Source: Toxorhynchites rutilus septentrionalis (Eukaryota > Arthropoda > Insecta > Diptera > Culicidae). From it: a stretch of DNA of 64,000 bases. The stretch lies in NCBI RefSeq assembly GCF_029784135.1, contig NC_073746.1, positions 225,135,882 through 225,199,881 on the forward strand, given 5' to 3'. The translations under genes were made by a program, and so were the position numbers. Below are positions 56,150 through 64,000 of this stretch, in pieces; the stretch's first letter is position 1; the number at the start of each line of letters is the position of its first letter. The notes beneath the pieces are model-generated. The model worked only from the letters and a program-made list of their open reading frames with translations, was not told the DNA's origin and searched no databases.

Positions 56150-57185
56150 GTTCGCGAACCAGAGATGCCAACCTTCCTGATATTTCATAATTTCCCAGAT
56201 ATTTTGACACGTTTCCTGATATCATGACAAACACCTGATTTTGCCTGATTTTTGTACTTTTTACTTTATCAGAATAAAAATTTCCCATAAGACGTCGTGC
56301 ACCAATTACGTAACGCTAAAAATCCGGATTTTGGCTATCACTTTATATGATCGTTGTAAATCGGTTGGATTAGCTTTTCCAGTGGGAAAAGTTACGAATT
56401 ATTCTCACTACACAAATGTTTGGAGTTATTTCAAAGCAGCGCTAAATAATTTCATGAAAGGAGAATGTCTCACGAATTCAGGAAATAATAACCAGATTAA
56501 GTTTGGAGAACAACATTACCTTGTACGATGCGTATGTACGAGTTGCCGTAGAGTTATTGATATTGGAATACCTTTCGAAGAGTAATATTACTCAAGAGAA
56601 ACTTTTTGAATTCAAAGCCAATATAATTAAATTTTATACAACTTTTTCTCGTCAGATTTAAAGTAGAATCAACTTTAATGGTAAAACTATAGTAAATATA
56701 TCTATATTCGTATCAAATAACATCAAGATAAGAAAACATTCAACAATTTATTCACTGCTGACATGCTTTCCTCTTTTAGTGGAAAAAATTCATTCCAATG
56801 TATGGACGATGAGTTCAGAGAAATTCTGAATATTTATTTCTCTGCATTTCATTGCAGATTTTTGGGAAAAGCATAAACGATCAAAAATTCTCTGCAAAAT
56901 ATTGTCAATGGCAAAAACTTCAACTCTATGGCCAGCCCTTAAAAAATACCGAGAAGAGTGTTGGGCGTGAAAGTAAACATGTTCTAAGAAGATACAATTT
57001 TTAGCCTGCGTGAAAGATTGCGAAAGATTGTAGATTTAAACTGTGCATATAAAATCGAACAAATGCAAGTCTGCCTATAAAATGATTTTTGTTTTCGCAA
57101 AATTGGACACGATCTTCCCTGACAACCAAATATGAATTATACTGATTTTAAAGAATTACAGTTGGCAACCCTGCCGCGAATATTA
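56150..57185. other. Unrecognised stretch, possible element boundary phrases
   Basis: AGATGCCAACCTTCCTGATA at 56,163 and AGTTGGCAACCCTGCC at 57,160 are an inverted GTTGCCAAC-type pair about 1 kb apart. Between them is a 114-codon ORF (56,241-56,585, ending CTSCRRVIDIGIPFEE) without recognisable motif. Confidence 0.3.
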
Positions 57186-57188
57186 TTA

Positions 57189-57528
57189 CAGTAGAACCTC
57201 GATTAGCCGCGAGTGGGTGATCCGCGGTGCGGATTATTCGCAACAGCATGTTCCATAGTAAATCTATAGACTTTCCTGGAATTCGTCAGTAAGTGGTGTA
57301 CTTATGTTCTTTTGTTTTGATCATGGCCTTCGAATTATCTGACCACTGGTGCACACTACCTTATAGGTGGATAGTTTAATGATTTCTGTATTGATAAAAC
57401 ATAGTTTTCGTGCTGAAATATTTTTTTCGGGTTTTCACCTCATTTTAGTCCTATATTGGTTAATCCGTGATATTTGTTATTCGTGCTGACCTTATCAGAC
57501 TGTTTCGCGGATAATCGGGGTTCTACTG
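57189..57528. mobile_element. pogo-like MITE, 340 bp
   Basis: Begins CAGTAGAACCTCGATTAGCC GCG and ends CGCGGATAATCGGGGTTCTA CTG, an inverted repeat of about 25 bp, with TA on both sides (57,187-57,188; 57,529-57,530). CAGT...ACTG ends and TA duplications are the pogo/Tigger pattern. No coding sequence. Confidence 0.85.
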
Positions 57529-57534
57529 TATGTT

Positions 57535-59370
57535 TTTCGTACAAAATTTGTCGAAGATGCTTTGATCCATTCTTTGAAATAGGTAAAAATCGATCACGTA
57601 CAAACAAAATAACTTAACTAAACATTCAAAATGGTCGAACTTATAAGCATAATTGAGATCCATGAGTACCAAAGTAATGCCACAAAAAATCGAAAATCTA
57701 ATACACGTTACTCACAGAAATTCAAATGTCGCTATACTTTTTGAACGGACCTCACATTGATTTTCGTCTCATGGAACGAAGAATTACCACATAACACATG
57801 ATTTATACAAGTTTAGTGCATTCCTGGTCCGGTTTGTGGAATTCATCTTTTCGGATACACTCAAACAGAAATTCCAATGAATTCTCCTCACGTAGCATTC
57901 AGTCGTATCAGTCGTATGTATGGTCCGTTTAATGAACTCCGATTGCGTGAGCGTGGGGTCAAACATTTGGTTCCCTTAGAGCGATGTGTGATGGTTCAAT
58001 CTCCCAGCGTTTGTCATCATACCTATCCTGTTTGACTGGTGTGATTCACATTTGTGTATCTATGTGTAACCGTCTTACTTAATCATTCCCAAAGTTACTT
58101 GCAACCTGGCTGCCTGCCGCTATTCACAGTAAGATAAAATCAGTTCAACTCACTGTTATGTAATCCAAAACTCATGAAAAAAAAAATTAATTGTTGATGG
58201 TTTTAGTCAAAAATGTATTGGCATGAAACGATAAGACACAATCCTGAAAACAGCGAATCTACATATTCATTGTTTTCAATGGCACCACGGTGCCGATTGA
58301 AATTCTGATACCGAATCCCACACCTTGTCTTTGTTTAGATAGACAACTTCAGAGAAACTAGTCTAAGAATACGAGTTGTAAAACTTCTTTCAACTAAGCA
58401 ATTACCCGCCCTGAATGCACTCACATTCAGCAACTAACTAATCGCGAATAAAAGATAAACCACAATTGGACAATGTTCCCTAATAAACAAAACCAATCAC
58501 GCGCGGCTTAGGAATTTAAGCAAAGTCTACGAGAAACGCAATTTAAATTAACACATACCTTCAGCCCCTCCTACAGCTCTGGGCAATACACCAAAAGCGT
58601 GATTGACAGTCGTCCTGTTAATGATCGAATGTTAATTAGGCAGCAAACGTACCCCTCTCCCCACAGTACAACCTCACCTTGCTGATAAATACGCAGCATT
58701 GTTGTTTAACAGTGTTTGGCTAAAATGTTCGATCAAGATCGAACTCACAGCTGCTTTGTAATTCAAATCCTGCGTTCGTCTGATGTAAAGCCTTCTCGTA
58801 ATCAGGAAATACTGAGATATCGTACTTGATCTCGGAATTAGTGCTCTCCGCGTGTTGAAGCTTCTGTTTGTAGTTCATACAATTTCCTGATACAATATTT
58901 ACCTAGTTACATCATGCGCTCACTGATGAGCACGTCGTTATGTGGTTATAACGGAAGATTCTACACCAGCTTTTTTTTTTCAACTCGTGTTTGCATGAGG
59001 TTGTTCATTCAATATCAGCTCTGTTTAATTCATTATGCATGAATGTGAATCAGAATCGACAAAAACAGCTTACAACACCAGTTATTAATTCACGTTCCAC
59101 TATGCTCTGTTAAGGAATACATTAAAATATACAACAAGATTCACTTGTTCATTCACTTGCATTGGCAGAACTGCCAAACATTCATTACGTGCTTGTAAAA
59201 AAATAAACCTATAATATAAGCTCAGTAATTATTTCTTTATTGCACTCTGTTTTTGAAAAACAGAGCGCATCACGAAATATATTTAAAATTTGAGAAATAA
59301 TTGATGAACAATTGAGATAATTTCAATCAGTGCAGTTGTTCGATCGGTTCGGAAACTTCAAACAAATGCC
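57535..59370. other. No supported gene
   Basis: AT-rich presumed intronic DNA. The 60-codon ORF at 57,784-57,966 (-) has no motif. Confidence 0.35.
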
Positions 59371-59371
59371 A

Positions 59372-60365
59372 CAGGGAAACTTCGATCTAACGCACCCTCG
59401 TTATAACGTACACATTTTCAATGGATGAATTACATGCACCATCTCAAATTGCGGTGAAATATTGTGGGAAACATTGATCATTTGAACAACTTTGCTTACT
59501 TTGCATAAATCCGCAAAAAAAAAATAGAATAAATTTAGTTTAAAAACTATATTACCTACAAAATATTGGTCAGAGAATGAAATGTATAGAATTGTTAAAA
59601 TTTCATAAAAAACACCAATTTTTTTTTAAATTACACTAAAAAAAATTAAAAAATAAATACAGTGCCCTTTTTCGAATGTATGGGAAACTTGTTGGTAATT
59701 GTATGGACTATTCAAATGAGTTTCGTTCAGAATTTAAAAAAAATATTTTTGAGAAAAATTAATTTTAATTTTCAAAATATTTTTTAATGTAATTTTTTTT
59801 AATTTGTTTGCTATTTTTTTAATGTAGGCTTGAACAATTTCCTATATTTCATTGTCTGGCCAAAATTCCGTAGCTCTTATAGTTTTTAATTTTGATTTTT
59901 TTTTTCAAAATCAAAAATTTTTTTTTCAAAAAAAAATATCATAAAACCTTTTAGACTTACAAAATTTTAGTCGGAGAATAAAATATAAGAAATAATTTAA
60001 TAATAATTTCATAAAAATCAATCATGAAAATTACACTGGAACAAAATGTTTTGAAATTGAAATTCATTTTTCTAAAAAAAATTTACTTCTGAACGAAAAT
60101 TATATTAGCAGTCCATGCAAATACCAACAAGTCATTTTATCTATTTACCCTCAATCAACAGTATGAAGGGAAACATCATGAGAAAGGTCGGCTTCACCTT
60201 CTAGTTGGATTTTTCATCATTATTTACTAACTCTACCCAAACAGCGCCACAATAATGTAATATGAACTATGTTTCTGAGTTTTTTATTATGCTTCGATAT
60301 AACGTACAATTCGATATAGCGTACAATTTTGAAAATGAAATGTACGTTACACCGAAGCTTCCCTG
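59372..60365. mobile_element. Fold-back (long inverted repeat) pogo-like element, about 1 kb
   Basis: Ends CAGGGAAACTTCGATCTAAC G and, inverted, CAGGGAAGCTTCGGTGTAAC G. TA follows the right end; the left flank is CA, perhaps a mutated TA. Subterminal GTTATAACGTAC / GTACGTTATATCGAAGC also pair. Deeper arms match: ACTTGTTGGTAATTGTATGG ...TTTCGTTCAGAA at 59,688-59,740 and its inverse at 60,085-60,134. A phrase near CAAAATWTTRGTCRGAGAAT occurs at 59,558 and 59,958 and inverted near 59,845. The single strand could fold over most of its length. No coding sequence. Confidence 0.7.
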
Positions 60366-60369
60366 TATA

Positions 60370-60885
60370 TTGTTTACTATTATTGATAATAGATAACAAG
60401 CCAACTTGACTGGTCACTGCCCTCCGGCCCTCCGATTTTTTGTTGAAACATAAAGTGTCAACTACCCATAATTACAATTTCAATTATTATACGGCCAAGA
60501 ATAATTCCGACTGTTCTTTTGAACGCGTAACCAAGATCATTGACTTTTTTAATCGTAAATCGAAAGCCAGCTGGATGAAAATATTATTTTCGATAAAAAT
60601 GTTGGAAAGTCAAAGCACTTCCTATACAAAATAACAGATTGAATGCACTATTAAAAATACTTGCTCAAAAATTGAATTGAATATTGAAAACTTTTATTTC
60701 TTTAAAAAGCTCCCCTTCAATATTTTATAAGAGTAATGTTGACGTAGAGCATATTTTGGGCAAGAGACCCCTTTTCCAGAATGAAGTGATACCTTCGACC
60801 CCTATAGCAAACTTCTTTAAATTGTTATCTTATCTTATTGATACAGAATACATACCATTTCAAAAACTTTGCGGTGGTTAAGTTA
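60370..60885. other. Short ORFs without recognised function
   Basis: 60,440-60,634 and 60,684-60,881 (+) are open but lack motifs. The latter is followed by AATAAATAAACG at about 60,913. They could be LINE-flanking unique DNA. Confidence 0.3.
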
Positions 60886-60989
60886 GTCAACCTGACATCA
60901 TTTTCTCATCAATAAATAAACGTAAAATCGTAAAGTAAATATCTAGTGTAATTAATAATTATTAACATTCAATCATTCTTAAATTGAGT

Positions 60990-61253
60990 GTGAAGTATCA
61001 GTGTGAATGAGAATGTGAATGTGAATGTGAGTGTGAGTGTTAACACATCTCCTTACATCCCATCCTTTTCCTAATGAAAATGTGTCACCCTTCTAAACTC
61101 GAGTCGACCGCGAGTAATCGGTTTCCTATTTTATTAACCATAGAATTAGGGAAACATGTTAATATATGCTAGTAGAAATATAGTCAGGAGTATGGCTCCT
61201 TTAAACTTATGTAACTGAGCCTGTAAAAATAAACGGATTAATAAAACAAAAAT
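60990..61253 (+). mobile_element. 3' end of the same I-clade-like LINE (second copy, opposite strand)
   Basis: GTGTCACCCTTCTAAACTCG, AGTCGACCGCGAGTAATCGG and CTCCTTTAAACTTATGTAAC match the inverse of 54,100-54,330. It ends with the GGCTC/GAGCC hairpin (61,194-61,198; 61,217-61,221) and AAAAATAAACGGATTAATAA. A heavily 5'-truncated insertion. Confidence 0.8.
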
Positions 61254-61321
61254 AATCATTCTTATAACAAGTATTCACGTAACACAGTATCTTGAAAGTT
61301 TCAAATAAGAACTTGTTTTAA

Positions 61322-61440
61322 TTGATAGGGGTGGATTTCTAAACCTTGTCGACCCCCAAAATCAGTTTCCGTTTATGTCGACCCCTGGGAAGCCGACATC
61401 GATCCCAAGGGATCGATATCGACCACTTTGGGAATCACTG
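61322..61440. repeat. Short hAT-like palindromic element
   Basis: Ends CGATATCGACCACTTTGGGA ATCACTG; the reverse complement begins CAGTGATTCCCAAAGTGGTC, as in many hAT termini. The left side (GGGGTGGATTTCTAAACCTT GTCGACCCC) mirrors it imperfectly, and an internal GTCGACCCCTGGGAAG arm adds symmetry. About 120 bp. Confidence 0.45.
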
Positions 61441-61826
61441 AAAAGTAAATGATACGTTGGAAATTCTAATGCTCCATGTTAAACTGCAGGTTGACTTGAA
61501 TGATAGCAAAATTGAAAGTAGTTGCCAGAAACAACGATTTATTTTTCAACCTTTAAAGCTTAATATTTTGGTTGCTGTAAGGTAACAAAACAAATTTTTT
61601 TGTTTTAATTATGTTTCTATGCTTAGTAGACGATATTAAAAAAATAAGTATTGATGTACATCACTCTTGTAAATCCATTGCATTAATACATATTACTTCG
61701 CAGTAACGCATTGAAACTCAAGAGTACGGGTCATATATGAATAATGAGTTTGACTCTAAAGATGCGCAAGGAAAGCGAACAAATTATGAACACCGGAAGG
61801 AAAGTAAAATGGATGTAAAAATATCT

Positions 61827-61966
61827 GCGGAACGGACGACCGTGTGAAAAAATTATAATGATAAGAGTGCGGATCGGGACGACCGTGCTTTGTAAAAATG
61901 AAAGTAAAATTATTTGCGGATCGGGACGACCGCGCAGAACAAGTAAGGGCTCGGGACGACCGTATG
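61827..61966 (+). repeat. Four copies of a GCGGATCGGGACGACCG unit
   Basis: Units at 61,827 (GCGGAACGGACGACCGTGTG), 61,869 (GCGGATCGGGACGACCGTG), 61,916 (GCGGATCGGGACGACCGCG) and 61,948 (GGCTCGGGACGACCGTATGG). Spacing is 32-47 bp. Two are preceded by GAAAGTAAAAT...TGCGG. GC-rich islands in AT-rich DNA. Confidence 0.75.
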
Positions 61967-62123
61967 GAGAACAGAACTTGACTCGATATTTTGTTAGTTA
62001 AACGTCATCAATTAGCTCATACATCTCAAAGGTTGCTCAAATGTTTTCTGTGAAGAAAAATACACTGAAACAAAATGAACATGCGTTTGTTCTTTTCGTC
62101 TTTTTTTCTATTCAATTCTGAAG

Positions 62124-62429
62124 ATGTTTGGCATGCCCAGTTCTGGCAACACGGGCATCAGTTTAGCAATCAAGTGGGCTGGGCATATCAATAAGTTAAT
62201 CAACAATATATTCTTCGTTACTGTTTACAACCTCTTACCACCTCTCGACCAATTTGTTGATGCCGTTCCGCCAAAAATCGCCTGGTCTGGTGTCAAAGGA
62301 GTTGTTGAGCCAGTTTTAAGGACCTCTTTGTTATCGAAGGCGGACGCCCTTTATATGGTTGGACAAACTTCGACTACGACGACTTGCACAACATGGGGTC
62401 TGGCGTTGTCGTTAAAGAGTATTGTTTAA
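62124..62429 (+). CDS. Unrecognised 101-codon ORF downstream of the repeat cluster
   Basis: Starts MFGMPSSGNTGISLAIKWAG and contains LLPPLDQFVDAVPPKIAWSG. It ends in a threonine run and SLKSIV. The composition is more coding-like than the surroundings, but I do not recognise it. It may be an ORF of a mobile element whose leader carries the GGGACGACCG units, or part of the following relic. Confidence 0.25.
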   Translation: MFGMPSSGNTGISLAIKWAGHINKLINNIFFVTVYNLLPPLDQFVDAVPPKIAWSGVKGVVEPVLRTSLLSKADALYMVGQTSTTTTCTTWGLALSLKSIV

Positions 62430-62479
62430 ACATGTCGATCAGTCCTTTTCAGTCGAATAACCTCATTCACGTGGTTTAG

Positions 62480-63185
62480 CTGGGCAATGTTCTCTTTGCA
62501 AAGAGCAGAATACGAACCAGCCGAACATGTCTCTCCGGGATATCGTTAGAAAATGCAAAGTGTCAATCTGTTTTCTCCAGAAAACTATGGAACGATCTAG
62601 ACATGTTTTACTTTGTACAAAAGGCGCCAAACCAGAATGAAAAGCAAAAGGCCCCGCAAAAACCCATGCCCGGAAACTCTACACGCAGTTTCTAACCAAA
62701 TCGTCAAGGCCGACTTCCATCAGCTCCCTGAACAAGAATACTACGTAGCCAAATCAAAAATTGATGTTCAAAAAAAAAAAAATGTCGAAATTCACAGACG
62801 GTTTGCGGACGTGCCGAATTTAGTGCACCCTACATTTCTTTTGCGACTATAAACAGTGAGATATACAAGAAGGAGTATCTTAAGAAGGGCCTTTTGCCAT
62901 TTTTAGAGAAACATAAAGGTTCAACTTTGTTTTGACCTGATCTAACGTCCCGTCACGACGCTCGTATTTAACTGATACAATGCCAACAATGAAGACTTTG
63001 TGCCAGACGAGATGAAGTTTGTTTGGCTATCATGAAGACAGAAATTCTTAGGAATCTCAAAATTTTTGAGAACGAGTTGAAGATAGTGTGTATGGATACT
63101 ATTAAGAAGGGAAAACTTTGTTGTACGAATTTGCTTGGAGGTATGAAGAGAAAGATGTGTTGATTCGGAATGGGAGAATAAAATA
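62480..63185 (+). pseudogene. Mariner-like transposase remnant (PDLxSxH type)
   Basis: Pieces in changing frames follow one protein order: KAKGPAKTHARKLYTQFLTK (about 62,640), VKADFHQLPEQEYYVAKSKI (62,704 on), then YKKEYLKKGLLPFLEKHKGS (62,866 on). PDLTSRHDAR follows, where the tryptophan codon before PDL is a stop, and then YNANNEDFVP. This is the second-catalytic-aspartate region of mariner-like families with a FWPDLASCHYA block. The first catalytic block (DDET) is lost in a deletion around 62,700 and the third block is not recognisable. Dead copy, distinct from the elements at 17 and 46 kb. Confidence 0.6.
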
Positions 63186-63189
63186 TAGA

Positions 63190-64000
63190 TCCCAATTAAC
63201 GCAAATCATCATTGATTGGTATTTCCTCATTTCCTGAAGGTTTCAAGACAGTTCAATAATAGGTGTATTTTTGGTTTTTTTAGAGTGTATTTACTCTATA
63301 TATACTCTATTCACTCTATATATAACTCTATATAATATACTCGCTTTCCAAGATTATATAAAAATATATATTTCACTGTCTCCGTAAACAAACCTGAAGT
63401 AAATACCATTATACAACTACTAGATTTTTCTTGAAAAATAATCATAAATGTAACATGGATTCACCGGCGTTTCAATCTATAACAAATGATAAAATAATAA
63501 GTACATTAATAGTTAACATAATTTTTATCTTCAAAATTATGGAAGTGGCATGAGAAGAAATGTCTATTGGAACATATCCTTAACGAGTAAAATTGATACT
63601 CAGAAACACAAACCGAATGTATTTAGAGCAACCTCGAACTTTTCAACTAGTCTGAGAAAGGTGGAGTTGCGTATTTCAAGGACGATATTGATCCTATTAT
63701 TTTTCGTAGTCTGAAAAGTAATAGAATCAGTTTATGATACATATCTTTTCAGTAATCGCTGCTTCGATATGTTTTCAAAAAAATAACAAAAAATGTGAAC
63801 TCTATATATTTTTGTATGTACTGTATAACAACAGTATTTTTACCACATATCAATATGTTCTGACTCAATCACTGTAGGTCCACCTATTTTTTTTAGGTGT
63901 CGGTAAAGTGTAACTGCCAATGCATGAACCGGATGGCTCACTAATGAATAGCTAGCACATACCGACGAAATTTCGGTCGCCTTAAATGCAACGATATAAA
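63190..64000. other. Window end, nothing recognised
   Basis: Contains a short TATATACTCTATTCAC-type simple repeat at 63,285-63,335. No exon of the reductase gene was recognised. Confidence 0.4.

Overview
The window is AT-rich, repeat-dense, intron-bearing animal DNA. The mix of elements points to a culicine mosquito, most probably Aedes: a young tRNA-derived SINE with a GAA tail, several Tc1/mariner lineages, BEL/Pao, Jockey-, I-, R1/LOA- and R2/R4-type retrotransposons, and pogo- and hAT-like short elements. The genus is an inference from recall of these families; no search was run. Most of the 64 kb is transposon debris. No prokaryotic operon, CRISPR array, phage or functional RNA gene is visible.

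Two host genes are supported by splice-consistent exons. The first (21,514-28,540, + strand) is a complete four-exon gene for a secreted or GPI-anchored cysteine-rich protein of the DUF753 type: signal-peptide exon, a 6.2-kb intron full of transposons, then three exons carrying two cysteine modules and a hydrophobic tail. The second (from 49,308, + strand) is the 5' end of a fatty acyl-CoA reductase: start codon, NAD(P)-binding TGGTGFIG motif and two short exons. Its remaining exons were not found, so intron 2 probably runs past the window. A 95-codon ORF of coding character (48,786-49,073, - strand) diverges from it across about 235 bp. Two isolated open segments with splice-like borders (10,430-10,611 - and 39,992-40,098 +) are weaker candidate exons.

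Layout: 1-8 kb holds an R2/R4-like LINE end, a well-preserved mariner with an internal deletion, and a SINE. 7.4-11.7 kb holds BEL/Pao, Jockey-like LINE, MITE and hAT fragments. 15.7-20.6 kb holds a SINE and three or four transposase relics. 21.5-28.5 kb is the DUF753 gene with mariner, pogo-like, LINE and MITE copies in its introns. 29.3-31.7 kb is a 2.3-kb terminal-inverted-repeat element. 34.6-36.5 kb is a tandem array of about 0.7-0.9-kb units, flanked by a CCAAT/TATA/initiator promoter pointing into it. 37-38.6 kb holds transposase relics, the young SINE and an (AT)75 tract. 44.9-47.6 kb is a Tc3-like element split by a second element with TA duplications. 49.3 kb to the end is the putative reductase intron, with two RNase H-bearing LINEs, a pogo-like MITE, a 1-kb fold-back element and a mariner-like relic.

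No new multi-gene system is evident. The most notable observations are: SINE and I-type LINE copies sharing a 3'-terminal hairpin; the promoter next to the tandem array; the nested Tc3/mariner-like insertion; an in-frame-deleted mariner that keeps its catalytic triad; a four-fold GGGACGACCG leader repeat; and a palindromic GACGTAG module present three times. Family assignments come from recognising protein motifs by eye.
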